In this document: in pieces, positions 7,955 through 17,150 of the stretch
How the letters are laid out: each line of letters opens with the position of its first letter
How positions within the stretch are numbered: position 1 is the stretch's first letter
From: Hylemonella sp.
GTDB taxonomy: Bacteria; Pseudomonadota; Gammaproteobacteria; Burkholderiales; Burkholderiaceae_C
NCBI GenBank assembly: GCA_030695415.1
Contig: JAUYQZ010000036.1
Location: 54,693 to 118,692 of the forward strand
Direction of reading: 5' to 3'
DNA: 64,000 nt
The notes under the pieces: model-generated
What the model was told of the DNA's origin: nothing
Databases searched by the model: none
The model's input: only the letters and a program-made list of their open reading frames with translations
Position numbers and translations under genes: made by a program

Positions 7955-9991
7955 ATGCATCGGACAAGCCAGCGCAGGGGTTTGCGCAGTCTGCGCCTGC
8001 TGATGCTGGCGCTTGGGGCTGGTATGTTGCTGCCCGTGCGGGCTCAGCCGGCGGCTGGCGCGGGTGATACAACGCTGGCGCCGGTGACCGTCACAGGCCA
8101 GTCCCAGGCGGCCAGCAGCGCCGTCTCGCCCACCAGTGTCCTGAGTGGCGATGAACTGACTCTGCGCTCGCAGTCCACGCTGGGCCAGACGCTGGATGGC
8201 CTGCCCGGGGTGAGCAGCACCTACTTCGGACCCAATGCCAGCAGGCCTGTCATTCGCGGGCTCGATGGAGAGCGCATCCGAGTGCTCAGCAATGGCGCGC
8301 CCACCACCGACCTCTCAGGCCAGAGCTACGACCATGCCGTCCCGCTGGACCCTCTGGTCATGGAGCGGGTCGAGGTGCTGCGCGGGCCTGCCGCGCTGCA
8401 GTACGGTGGCAATGCCGTGGGCGGCGTGGTCAACGTCATCGACAACCGCATCCCGCGTGAGCCGCAGTTTGACGCGGCCGGCGGTATCAGCGGCCGCGCC
8501 GATGGCAGCCTGGCCAGCGGCAACCTCGAGCGCGCCGGCGCCCTCGTGCTGGAGGCGGGCAACGAGCGTTACACCGTGCACGCCGACGTGATGTCGCGCA
8601 ACGCGCAGGACACCTACGTGCCGACTTCGCTGAGCTGTACGCGCGGCGGCGTGACCACCACCGCGCGGCGCCTGTGCAACTCCGCCGCGCAGAGCTCGGG
8701 CGGGGCCCTGGGCGTTTCGCTGTTTGCCGACGACGGCTATCTGGGGCTTTCCGCGACCAGCTACGCCAGTGTGTATGGCACGGTGGCCGAGGATGCCGTG
8801 ACGATCGACATGCAGTCCCGGCGCCTGGCGATCGAGGGTGAGCGGCGCAATCTGCGAGGTCCTTTGCAGTCGCTCAAGGTGCAGGCCAGCCACACCGAGT
8901 ACCGCCACACTGAACTTGACGCGGGCAGCCCGTTGACACAGTTTCGTCGCGACGGCAGCGACCTGCGACTGCAAGGCCGGCACGCCCCGCTGGGTATGTG
9001 GCAGGGTACGCTGGGCCTGCAGTTTGAGCGCAGCCGATACGCTGCGGATGGCAGCACGGTGCTGGCGCCCTTCAGCCGCACCGAGCAGTCGGCGGCCTTC
9101 GTGCAGGAAGAGTTGCCACGCAGCTGGGGGCTGCTGACTTTGGGCGCGCGCCTGGAGTCGGTGCAGGTCGAATCCCTGGGGCATCCGACGGCCACCGGGT
9201 TTTTCGTCGGAGGCCGCAGCTTTCAGCCCTTGAGCTATGCGCTCGGTTCCATGTGGCAGCTGGCGCCGGCCTGGCAGCTCACGGGCAACTTCTCTTCCAC
9301 CCAACGCGCACCGCGTGACTACGAGATGTTTGTCAACGGCTTTCACGTGGCCACCAATACCCAGGACATCGGCAACCCCGATCTGGGCTTGGAGCGAGCG
9401 CGCAACGTGGAACTGGGCGTGAACTGGAAGCGGGGGGCTGAACGCGTTCAGCTGCAGGCCTACGTGCACGAATTCGGCAACTACATCGGACTGATGCTCA
9501 GCGACGCGTCCACCAGTCCGCCCACCTACCGCTACAGCCAGATGCAGGCCCTTTTCCGCGGGCTGGAGGCCAACGCGGATCTGCGCCTGCGCGGCGGTGC
9601 GCAGCGCCTGGATCTGGCACTGCGCTGGGATGTCGTGCAGGCGGACAATCTGAGCACGGGTGAGCCTTTGCCGCGGATCGCGCCCATGCGCCTGGGCGCC
9701 ACACTGGTCCGGACAGGAGGGCCCTGGAGCGCCCGCCTGGGAGCAGACTACCTGGCCGCACAGAACCGCGTGCCCATGGGGCAGCAGTCGACCGGGGGCT
9801 ATACGCTGTGGCACGCTGGCGCCACCTACCGTTTCAAAGTCCGGCGCTCCACGCTGCTCTGGTACGCCCGGCTGGACAATGCCGGCGACACCCTGGCCTA
9901 TTCGGCCAGTTCCATCTTGACGCAGTCCGTTCCCGGTCGCGCGCCCCTGCCAGGGCGCAGCCTGAAGACCGGCCTGCAAATCACCTTCTGA
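7955..9991 (+). CDS. TonB-dependent receptor, ZnuD-like
   Basis: 678 residues from MHRTSQRRGLRSLRLLMLAL. A signal sequence ends around LLPVRAQ and is followed by a TonB-box-like segment (LAPVTVTGQ). The plug domain shows GLPGVSSTYFGPNASRPVIR, RGLDGERIRVLSNGAPT and VEVLRGPAALQYGGNAVGGV. It resembles the ZnuD/heme-type receptor branch (DLSGQSYDHAVPLDP, SSTQRAPRDYEMF, NPDLGLERARNVELGV), so zinc or another metal is a better guess than a siderophore. Only two short His-containing loop stretches are seen. It is divergent from the siderophore receptor and not obviously in an operon. Confidence 0.85.
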   Translation: MHRTSQRRGLRSLRLLMLALGAGMLLPVRAQPAAGAGDTTLAPVTVTGQSQAASSAVSPTSVLSGDELTLRSQSTLGQTLDGLPGVSSTYFGPNASRPVIRGLDGERIRVLSNGAPTTDLSGQSYDHAVPLDPLVMERVEVLRGPAALQYGGNAVGGVVNVIDNRIPREPQFDAAGGISGRADGSLASGNLERAGALVLEAGNERYTVHADVMSRNAQDTYVPTSLSCTRGGVTTTARRLCNSAAQSSGGALGVSLFADDGYLGLSATSYASVYGTVAEDAVTIDMQSRRLAIEGERRNLRGPLQSLKVQASHTEYRHTELDAGSPLTQFRRDGSDLRLQGRHAPLGMWQGTLGLQFERSRYAADGSTVLAPFSRTEQSAAFVQEELPRSWGLLTLGARLESVQVESLGHPTATGFFVGGRSFQPLSYALGSMWQLAPAWQLTGNFSSTQRAPRDYEMFVNGFHVATNTQDIGNPDLGLERARNVELGVNWKRGAERVQLQAYVHEFGNYIGLMLSDASTSPPTYRYSQMQALFRGLEANADLRLRGGAQRLDLALRWDVVQADNLSTGEPLPRIAPMRLGATLVRTGGPWSARLGADYLAAQNRVPMGQQSTGGYTLWHAGATYRFKVRRSTLLWYARLDNAGDTLAYSASSILTQSVPGRAPLPGRSLKTGLQITF

Positions 9992-10012
9992 TGCGCCGCC
10001 GCGCTGTGCGGC

Positions 10013-10834
10013 TCAGTAGCTCAGGCGCTCGGGCCGGATTTCCTGCAGGATGGTGGTGGCGATCTCTTCGATCGACTTGGTGGTGGTGGAGAGCCAGCGA
10101 ATGCCAGCGCGCCGCATCATGGACTCGGCTTCGCCCACCTCCATGCGGCAATTCTCCAGCGAGGCGTACTTCGAGTTGGGGCGGCGCTCGTTGCGGATTT
10201 CGCTCAGACGCTCGGGGTTGATGGTCAGTCCGAAGATCTTGGACTTGTGCGCCGCCAGGGCCGGTGGCAGATGCTGGCGCTCGAAGTCTTCCGGGATCAG
10301 CGGGTAGTTGGAGGCCTTCAGCCCGTACTGCATCGCGAGGTAGAGGGAGGTGGGCGTCTTGCCACTGCGGCTGACGCCCACCAGGATCACATCGGAACTG
10401 GCGAGGTCGCGGTTGGACTGGCCGTCGTCGTGCGCCAGCGAAAAGTTGATGGCCTCGATGCGGTCGTGGTAGGCCTGGCTCTTGCTCACGTCGCTGAAGC
10501 GGCCGATGCGGTGGTGCGACTTGATGCCCAGCTCATCTTCCAGCGGGTTCACGAAGGTGCCGAACATGTCCAGCAACATGCCCTTGCAGCCCTCATTGAT
10601 GATGGTGTGCACCTCCTCGTTGGCGAGGGTGGTGAAGACGATGGGCTTCTTGCCTTCGACCTCGGCCGCGTGGTTGATCTGGCGCACCGCCTGGTGGGCC
10701 TTGTCCACGGTGTCTATGAAAGGCAGGCGCACGTGGTGCAGCTGCACGTCGAACTGGGCCAGGATGGCGTTGCCAAAGGTCTCGGCCGTGATGCCGGTGC
10801 CATCGGAAACGAAGAAGACGGTGCGGTTGGGCAT
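10013..10834 (-). CDS. ppsR: PEP synthase regulatory protein PpsR (kinase/pyrophosphorylase)
   Basis: 273 residues, the DUF299 family length, with FFVSDGTGITAETFGNAIL at the N-terminus and the P-loop-like GVSRSGKTPTSLYLAM near residue 155. PpsR inactivates PEP synthase by ADP-dependent phosphorylation of a threonine and reactivates it by Pi-dependent dephosphorylation. It is divergent from its presumed target ppsA, the usual arrangement in proteobacteria. Its stop is 21 bases from the ZnuD-like receptor stop, with no clear terminator between. Confidence 0.95.
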   Translation of the reverse strand: MPNRTVFFVSDGTGITAETFGNAILAQFDVQLHHVRLPFIDTVDKAHQAVRQINHAAEVEGKKPIVFTTLANEEVHTIINEGCKGMLLDMFGTFVNPLEDELGIKSHHRIGRFSDVSKSQAYHDRIEAINFSLAHDDGQSNRDLASSDVILVGVSRSGKTPTSLYLAMQYGLKASNYPLIPEDFERQHLPPALAAHKSKIFGLTINPERLSEIRNERRPNSKYASLENCRMEVGEAESMMRRAGIRWLSTTTKSIEEIATTILQEIRPERLSY

Positions 10835-11048
10835 GGTGTTGGGGCTGGCGCCAGGAAATTGTTATCGAGTTACATGCAAAAACAGCATGGTTTCCGCTGG
10901 GGGGGAATAAAATTGCCGATTCACCCATAGATTCTTCCATGCAACGCAACGCCCCACCAGAAAAAGAGCAAAGGCTGGCCGTTGGCATGGGCGCAAGCGG
11001 CATCGCGCCGGCTTGTTCACCCCGGTTTTTAAACTCTGGAGCTTTCCC

Positions 11049-13439
11049 ATGTCTGCACTTTTCAGCCCGACCGCCCTGGTCGTACCGTTTGAAAACCTGA
11101 GGATGACCGACGTCGAGGCGGTTGGCGGCAAGAACGCCAGCCTCGGCGAAATGATCTCGCAACTGCCTCAGGGGGTGCGCGTGCCCACGGGCTTTGCCAC
11201 CACGGCCCACGCCTTCCGCGAATTCCTGAAGCACGGCGGCCTGGCCGACCGCATCAACGCCAAGCTCGATGCCCTGGACACCGAGGATGTGCGTGCCCTG
11301 GCCACGGTCGGCGCCGAGATCCGTTCCATGGTCGAAGCGCAACCCTTTCCGGCTGATCTGGAAAAGGCGATCCGCGAAGACTTCGCCAAGCTGTCCGCTG
11401 GCAATCCGCAGGCCACCTTTGCCGTGCGCTCCTCGGCCACCGCCGAAGACCTGCCCGATGCCTCCTTCGCAGGCCAGCAGGAAACCTTCCTGAACGTGCA
11501 CGGCGTCGAGGAAGTGCTGCACAAGATGAAGGAGGTCTTCGCCTCCCTCTACAACGACCGCGCCATCAGCTACCGCGTGCACAAGGGCTTTGCCCACGCC
11601 GACGTGGCCCTGTCGGCCGGCGTGCAGCGCATGGTGCGCTCCGACCTGGGCGCGGCCGGCGTGATGTTCACCATCGACACCGAGTCCGGTTTCGAGGACG
11701 TGGTCTTCATCACCTCCAGCTACGGTCTGGGCGAGACAGTGGTGCAGGGCGCCGTGAACCCCGACGAGTTCTACGTGCACAAGCCCATGCTCAAGGCCGG
11801 CAAGCGCGCCGTGGTGCGCCGCAGCCTGGGCTCCAAGCTGATCCAGATGGTCTTCTCCACCCCCGAGGAGAAGAAGGCCGGCGGCAAGCTGGTCAAGACC
11901 ATCGACGTGCCGACCGAGCAGCGCAACCGCTATTCGCTGAGCGACGCCGACGTCGAGCAGCTGGCCAAATACGCGCTGGTGATCGAGCAGCACTACGGCC
12001 GCCCCATGGACATCGAGTGGGGCAAGGACGGTAGCGACGGCCAGCTCTACATCCTGCAGGCCCGTCCCGAGACGGTGAAGAGCCAGGCTGCCGGCACCGC
12101 CGAGATGCGATACAAGCTCAAGGGCCAGAGCGCCGTGCTGGCCGAAGGCCGCGCCATCGGTCAGAAGATCGGTACGGGCCCGGTGCGTCTGGTGCACAAC
12201 CTCAGCGAGATGGACAAGGTCCAGGCTGGCGACGTGCTGGTCACCGACATGACCGACCCGAACTGGGAGCCGGTGATGAAGCGCGCCAGCGCCATCGTCA
12301 CCAATCGTGGCGGCCGTACCTGCCATGCGGCCATCATCGCGCGCGAACTGGGCATCCCGGCCGTGGTGGGTTGCGGCGACGCGACCGAGACGCTCAAGGA
12401 CGGCACCCTGGTCACGGTCAGCTGCGCCGAGGGCGACACCGGCCACGTCTACGACGGCCTGCTCGAGATGGAAGTGACCGAAGTCCAGCGCGGCACCATG
12501 CCCGAGATCGACGTCAAGATCACCATGAACATCGGCAACCCGCAACTGGCCTTCGACTTCGCCCAGTTGCCCAACCACGGTGTGGGCCTGGCGCGGCTGG
12601 AGTTCATCATCAACAACAACATCGGCGTACATCCCAAGGCCATCCTGGACTACCCGAACATCGACGCCGATCTGAAGAAGGCCGTTGAGTCGGTGGCCCG
12701 CGGGCACGCCTCGCCGCGCGCCTTCTATGTGGACAAGGTGGCCGAGGGGGTGGCCACCATTGCCGCAGCCTTCTGGCCCAAGCCGGTGATCGTGCGCCTG
12801 TCGGACTTCAAGAGCAACGAGTACCGCAAACTCATCGGTGGCAGCCGCTACGAGCCCGAGGAAGAGAACCCCATGCTGGGCTTCCGCGGCGCGGCGCGCT
12901 ACCTGAGCGCCGACTTTGCCGGCGCCTTCGCCATGGAGTGTGAGGCCATGAAGCGCGTGCGCGAGGAGATGGGCTTGAGCAACGTCGAGCTCATGGTGCC
13001 TTTCGTGCGCACCCTGGGCCAGGCGAAGAAGGTGATCGACCTGCTGGGCCAGCACGGTCTCAAGCGGGGGGAGAACGGCCTGAAGATCATCATGATGTGC
13101 GAGGTGCCCAGCAACGCCATCCTGGCTGACGAATTCCTGGAGTTCTTCGACGGCTTCTCCATCGGCTCCAACGACCTGACCCAGCTGACCCTGGGCCTGG
13201 ACCGCGACTCCGGCATGGAGCTGCTGGCGGCCGACTTCGACGAGCGCGACCCGGCCGTCGAAGCCATGGTGGCGCGCGCCATTGCGGCCTGCCGCAAGCA
13301 GAACAAGTACGTCGGCATCTGCGGCCAGGGCCCCAGCGACCATCCGGACTTCGCCAAATGGCTGGTCGAGCAGGGCATTACCTCGCTCTCCCTCAACCCC
13401 GATTCGGTGGTCGAGACCTGGAAGAAACTGGCCGAATAA
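11049..13439 (+). CDS. ppsA: Phosphoenolpyruvate synthase
   Basis: 796 residues from [14 protein letters not shown], preceded by CTGGAG; an in-frame ATG at 11013 lacks this. Domains in order are the ATP-binding pyruvate,phosphate-dikinase N-domain ([30 protein letters not shown]), the swivelling phosphohistidine domain with the catalytic His in [15 protein letters not shown], and the PEP-binding TIM barrel ([40 protein letters not shown]). It converts pyruvate, ATP and water to PEP, AMP and Pi for gluconeogenesis. It is divergent from ppsR with a 214-base intergenic region. A long open frame on its other strand is a shadow. Confidence 0.97.
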   Translation: MSALFSPTALVVPFENLRMTDVEAVGGKNASLGEMISQLPQGVRVPTGFATTAHAFREFLKHGGLADRINAKLDALDTEDVRALATVGAEIRSMVEAQPFPADLEKAIREDFAKLSAGNPQATFAVRSSATAEDLPDASFAGQQETFLNVHGVEEVLHKMKEVFASLYNDRAISYRVHKGFAHADVALSAGVQRMVRSDLGAAGVMFTIDTESGFEDVVFITSSYGLGETVVQGAVNPDEFYVHKPMLKAGKRAVVRRSLGSKLIQMVFSTPEEKKAGGKLVKTIDVPTEQRNRYSLSDADVEQLAKYALVIEQHYGRPMDIEWGKDGSDGQLYILQARPETVKSQAAGTAEMRYKLKGQSAVLAEGRAIGQKIGTGPVRLVHNLSEMDKVQAGDVLVTDMTDPNWEPVMKRASAIVTNRGGRTCHAAIIARELGIPAVVGCGDATETLKDGTLVTVSCAEGDTGHVYDGLLEMEVTEVQRGTMPEIDVKITMNIGNPQLAFDFAQLPNHGVGLARLEFIINNNIGVHPKAILDYPNIDADLKKAVESVARGHASPRAFYVDKVAEGVATIAAAFWPKPVIVRLSDFKSNEYRKLIGGSRYEPEEENPMLGFRGAARYLSADFAGAFAMECEAMKRVREEMGLSNVELMVPFVRTLGQAKKVIDLLGQHGLKRGENGLKIIMMCEVPSNAILADEFLEFFDGFSIGSNDLTQLTLGLDRDSGMELLAADFDERDPAVEAMVARAIAACRKQNKYVGICGQGPSDHPDFAKWLVEQGITSLSLNPDSVVETWKKLAE

Positions 13440-13484
13440 CTCATCAGCGTAGACGGAGCCAGGTATAAGCTGGCACCGCCAGAA

Positions 13485-13520
13485 ACGGGCCGTTCCTCCT
13501 TGGGGCGGCCCGTTTTTTTC
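13485..13520 (+). terminator. Rho-independent terminator of ppsA
   Basis: AACGGGCCG pairs with CGGCCCGTT around a 13-base loop and is followed by a run of seven T. It lies 46 bases after the ppsA stop. Confidence 0.9.
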
Positions 13521-13638
13521 TCGATTACGGGAAAACCCTGTCAGTGTTTTACCTCGGAAGGTCAGCTATTGGTCAGCCCTGTAAGAGAGTCGTAAGCGCT
13601 GCCCTAACAATGCCCCCAACCGCATTGTTTAGGTCTCC

Positions 13639-13935
13639 ATGCTCGCTGTCGCGTCCACCCTCAAGCTGATTGCTGAAATCGCCCTCCTGGCCCTGCTCGG
13701 TCAGTGGCTGCTGGGCTTGCTGGCCGGCGCCAAAAAGGATCAGAACCTTTTTTATCAGATCCTGCAGATCATGACCCGGCCCTTCGTGTCTGCGGCCCGG
13801 CTGCTCACTCCCAAGCTGGTACTGGACCGCCACGTGCCGCTGGTGGCCTTTCTGTTGCTGTTCTTCATCTGGCTGGGTACCACCATCTACAAGATCCAGA
13901 CCTGCGTCAAGATCGGCGTGGAGCTGTGCAAATGA
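13639..13935 (+). CDS. Small two-span membrane protein, unknown function
   Basis: 98 residues with two hydrophobic segments (about 5-30 and 68-88) separated by a basic loop (RPFVSAARLLTPKLVLDRH). I do not recognise a named family. The ATGA overlap with the following TPR gene shows translational coupling, so the two products probably act together, the small protein perhaps as a membrane anchor. A short stretch before the start (CTAACAATGCCCCCAACC) gives no strong promoter match. Confidence 0.75.
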   Translation: MLAVASTLKLIAEIALLALLGQWLLGLLAGAKKDQNLFYQILQIMTRPFVSAARLLTPKLVLDRHVPLVAFLLLFFIWLGTTIYKIQTCVKIGVELCK

Positions 13936-14519
13936 GCACCCGCCTGGTTTACTACTACCTCAAGCTGCAGGCCATGGCCCTGCTGGTCTTCAATCGCCGG
14001 GAAGCCGCCCTGCTGGTGTTCGACCTGATACTGGAGCGTGTGCCGGATGACCGGTACGCCCTGGCCAGCCAGGCCCAGGTGCTGGTTCAACTGGGTCGCC
14101 GCGACGAAGCGCTCGCCCTGCAGGAGCGGCTCGTGACGCTCTATCCCGACAACCTGCCCTCCTGGTTCAACCTGGGCTATCTCCTGGAAGAGGATGGGCG
14201 CCATGAGCGCGCCGAGGCGGCCTTCCGCCGCGTCATCGAGCTCGACCCCAAGATGGACCGCGCCTGGTATGGCCTGGCCCTGGTGCTGATCAAGATGCGC
14301 CGCTTTGACGAGGCGGTGGTGGTGCTTAAGAAGAACACGGAACTGCAGCCCATGAGCCCGTTCGGCTGGTATCAGCTGGCGCGGGTTCATGTGGACCGGC
14401 ACGAACCCGAGGAGGCGGTGAAGATCATTCGCCATCTCAAGGGGTTCGAGCCCAAAGTAGCCGCCCAGCTGGAACGCGAGACGGGCTTGCATGCAAGCCC
14501 GGCCACGCAGCCCAGCTGA
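13932..14519 (+). CDS. Tetratricopeptide-repeat protein
   Basis: 195 residues from MSTRLVYYYLKLQAMALLVF. At least four TPR-like helical pairs are visible (ALASQAQVLVQLGRRDEALA, SWFNLGYLLEEDGRHERAE, AWYGLALVLIKMRRFDEAV, GWYQLARVHVDRHEPEEAV). This is a protein-protein interaction scaffold with no enzymatic motif. There is no signal peptide, although the N-terminal helix is amphipathic. The start overlaps the stop of the small membrane protein (ATGA). The partner is unknown. Confidence 0.85.
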   Translation: MSTRLVYYYLKLQAMALLVFNRREAALLVFDLILERVPDDRYALASQAQVLVQLGRRDEALALQERLVTLYPDNLPSWFNLGYLLEEDGRHERAEAAFRRVIELDPKMDRAWYGLALVLIKMRRFDEAVVVLKKNTELQPMSPFGWYQLARVHVDRHEPEEAVKIIRHLKGFEPKVAAQLERETGLHASPATQPS

Positions 14520-14649
14520 GCGGGTACTTGAGGCCTTGGTGCAAGCCGAGGCCGGATAACGATAAGCCGCGATCCGGCAGCAGGCCACCAGGAGACGGGT
14601 GGTGATCGCGAAATGCCCGAAAGGGTGACTTTGTTGGAGGTAGGTAAAC

Positions 14650-14910
14650 ATGGAGTTGACCGAAAGTCATCGCCAATACTGGCGGAAGAACCTGAACGTC
14701 ACGGCAATCCTGCTGGCGATCTGGTTCGTGGTGACCTTTGTCGTGGGCTATTTCGCCCGCGACCTGAGCTTCACTTTCTTTGGCTGGCCATTCAGCTTTT
14801 ACATGGGCGCACAGGGCTCGCTGATCGTGTATTGCGTGATCATCTGGTTTTACGCCCGTTACATGAACAATCTGGACATCGAACACGGTGTCCAGGAAAG
14901 CGAGGAGTAA
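14650..14910 (+). CDS. DUF4212 small membrane subunit of a sodium:solute symporter
   Basis: 86 residues with two membrane spans (about 18-37 and 52-74) and a charged C-terminus. TESHRQYWRKNLNVTAILLA and the FFGWPFSFYMGAQGS segment are typical of DUF4212 proteins. Such genes precede VC_2705-type symporters. Here the symporter follows after 3 bases, and a strong Shine-Dalgarno (GGAGGTAGG) precedes this gene. It is probably an accessory subunit in the inner membrane. Confidence 0.9.
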   Translation: MELTESHRQYWRKNLNVTAILLAIWFVVTFVVGYFARDLSFTFFGWPFSFYMGAQGSLIVYCVIIWFYARYMNNLDIEHGVQESEE

Positions 14911-14913
14911 ATC

Positions 14914-17037
14914 ATGGCTGGAATGTTTGGTAACGACGCGGGGCCGTCTGATGCCGCCTCCAACAAGGCCTTCAAGCAGGGCTTGAACAAAGTTTACAAG
15001 TGGTACACGGGTGGATTCCTGATCTTTGTGGTGGCCCTGGCCATCCTGGAGCAGATGGGTCTGCCGCGCAGCTGGATTGGCTTCATCTTCCTGCTGGCCA
15101 CCATCGGCCTGTATGCCGGTATCGGCATCATGAGCCGCACCACCGACGCCGCGGAATACTACGTGGCCGGTCGCCGCGTGCCTGCCGTCTACAACGGCAT
15201 GGCCACGGGCGCTGACTGGATGTCTGCCGCCTCCTTCATCGGCATGGCCGGTACCCTGTACCTGACGGGCTACGGCGGGCTGGCCTTCATCATGGGCTGG
15301 ACCGGTGGCTACTGCCTGGTCGCGCTGTTCCTGGCGCCCTACCTGCGCAAGTTCGGCCAGTTCACGATCCCCGACTTCCTTGGTGAGCGCTACGGCGGCA
15401 ACACCGCGCGTTTCGTCGGCATCCTGATCGCGATCCTGGTGTCCTTCGTCTACGTGGTGGCACAGATCTACGGCGTGGGCCTGATCACCGCCCGCCTGAC
15501 CGGCGTGGCTTTCGAGATCGGTATTTTCATGGGCCTGGCCGGTATCCTGGTGTGCTCCTTCCTCGGCGGCATGCGCGCCGTGACCTGGACCCAGGTGGCG
15601 CAGTACATCATCCTGATCGTGGCCTACATGATCCCGGTGGTGTGGTTGTCCGTGAAGCAGACCAACGTGCCGGTGCCGCAAGCCATCTACGGCTCGCAAC
15701 TGGAGAAGGTCACGGCCAAGGAAAAGCAGCTGACCAACGACCCCAAGGAACTGGAAGTTCGCGAGATCTTCAAGCAGCGCTCCGCCACCCTGGCCGAGAA
15801 GCTCAAGGATCCCGCCGCTGCCCTGGCTGCCGACAAGGCCGCCGCCGAGCAGAAAGTGGCCGAGCTGAAGGCCGCCAACGCCCCGGGTGCCGATATCGCC
15901 GCCGCCGAGAAGGCGCTGGCTGCCTTGCCCAAGGACGCTGCTGCTGCAAGGGCCGCCTGGACTGCCGCCAAGGCCGGTGCCGACACCAAGTCGCGCCCGC
16001 TCAACGGCATGCCCGAGCACGCCAAGCCCTTCGTTGGCGATCCCAACGGCGATGCCAAAGCCAAGGAAGCCTTCGACACCTCGCGTCGCAACTTCCTCGC
16101 GCTGATCTTCTGCCTGATGGTGGGTACCGCTGCGCTGCCGCACATCCTGATGCGCTACTACACGGTGCCCAGCGTGAAGGAAGCCCGTGAGTCGGTGACC
16201 TGGTCGCTGTTCTTCATCTTCCTGCTGTACTTCACGGCGCCGGCACTGGCCGTGCTGGTCAAGTTCGAGGTCTTCAGTGTGCTGGTGGGCACCCCGTTTG
16301 ACCAGCTGCCGGCCTGGGTCGCATCGTGGGCCAAGGTCGACCCGACCTTGCTGTCCGTGGTTGACATCAACAAGGACAACATCCTGCAGCTCAACGAGAT
16401 GAGCATCGGCGGCGACATCATCGTGCTGGCCACCCCGGAAATCGGTGGCCTGCCCTATGTGATCTCCGGCCTGGTGGCCGCTGGCGGTCTGGCCGCTGCG
16501 CTCTCCACGGCTGACGGCCTGCTGCTGACCATCGCCAACGCGCTGTCGCATGACCTGTACTACAAGATGATCGATCCGAATGCCTCTACGGGCCGTCGCG
16601 TGACCATCTCCAAGGTCCTGCTGCTCGTCGTGGCGCTGCTGGCAGCCTACGTGGCCTCGCTGAAGGTGGCTGACATCCTGTTCCTGGTGTCCGCAGCCTT
16701 CTCGCTGGCGGCGGCAGGCTTCTTCCCGGCCCTGGTGCTTGGCATCTTCTGGAAGCGCGCCACCGGTCCGGCAGCCGTGCTGGGTATGCTGGCTGGTGTG
16801 TCGGTCACGTTCTATTACATGGCCGTCAATCAGCCGTGGCTGCGCTCGGTGTTCGGTGTCACGGACCCGGTCAGCCTGTGGTACGGCATCCTGCCGATCT
16901 CGGCCGGTGTCTTCGGCATGCCCATCGGCATGGCGGTGATCATCCTGGTGAGCCTGGTCACCCCGGCTCCCAACAAGAAGATCCAGGAACTGATCGAGCA
17001 TGTGCGTTACCCGAACCTGGGTGGCAGCAAGGCCTGA
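14914..17037 (+). CDS. Sodium:solute symporter, VC_2705 subfamily
   Basis: 707 residues of the SSSF superfamily, with about 13 hydrophobic segments. Motifs include TTDAAEYYVAGRRVPAVYNG, ATGADWMSAASFIGMAGTL and LSTADGLLLTIANALSHDLY. Substrates for this subfamily are thought to be acetate or other short-chain acids by analogy with ActP; this is inference. An extra loop of about 140 residues (roughly 250-390), rich in Ala, Lys and Glu and likely helical, separates the spans ending VVWLSVKQ and starting RRNFLALIFCLM; typical SSSF carriers are about 550 residues. It follows the DUF4212 subunit and ends at a terminator. Confidence 0.92.
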   Translation: MAGMFGNDAGPSDAASNKAFKQGLNKVYKWYTGGFLIFVVALAILEQMGLPRSWIGFIFLLATIGLYAGIGIMSRTTDAAEYYVAGRRVPAVYNGMATGADWMSAASFIGMAGTLYLTGYGGLAFIMGWTGGYCLVALFLAPYLRKFGQFTIPDFLGERYGGNTARFVGILIAILVSFVYVVAQIYGVGLITARLTGVAFEIGIFMGLAGILVCSFLGGMRAVTWTQVAQYIILIVAYMIPVVWLSVKQTNVPVPQAIYGSQLEKVTAKEKQLTNDPKELEVREIFKQRSATLAEKLKDPAAALAADKAAAEQKVAELKAANAPGADIAAAEKALAALPKDAAAARAAWTAAKAGADTKSRPLNGMPEHAKPFVGDPNGDAKAKEAFDTSRRNFLALIFCLMVGTAALPHILMRYYTVPSVKEARESVTWSLFFIFLLYFTAPALAVLVKFEVFSVLVGTPFDQLPAWVASWAKVDPTLLSVVDINKDNILQLNEMSIGGDIIVLATPEIGGLPYVISGLVAAGGLAAALSTADGLLLTIANALSHDLYYKMIDPNASTGRRVTISKVLLLVVALLAAYVASLKVADILFLVSAAFSLAAAGFFPALVLGIFWKRATGPAAVLGMLAGVSVTFYYMAVNQPWLRSVFGVTDPVSLWYGILPISAGVFGMPIGMAVIILVSLVTPAPNKKIQELIEHVRYPNLGGSKA

Positions 17038-17064
17038 TGACGATCTGATCTAGGTCAGAACATG

Positions 17065-17095
17065 AGCCCGGCAACGCAAGTTGCCGGGCTTTTTT
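17065..17095 (+). terminator. Rho-independent terminator after the symporter
   Basis: AGCCCGGCAAC, loop GCAA and GTTGCCGGGCT form a perfect 11-bp stem with a GNRA-type loop, followed by TTTTT. It separates the symporter from the CNB/CBS gene. Confidence 0.93.
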
Positions 17096-17150
17096 CATGG
17101 GGATTGCGCTAAGCTAGACACGTGCGCAACGCATGCTAGGACCTTTTCAC

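Noticed and set aside
10593-13343. 916-codon open frame on the minus strand opposite ppsA
   Set aside because: It is a GC-rich shadow: the plus strand encodes full PpsA with all motifs, while this frame is low-complexity His/Gly/Ala/Val-rich without any family.
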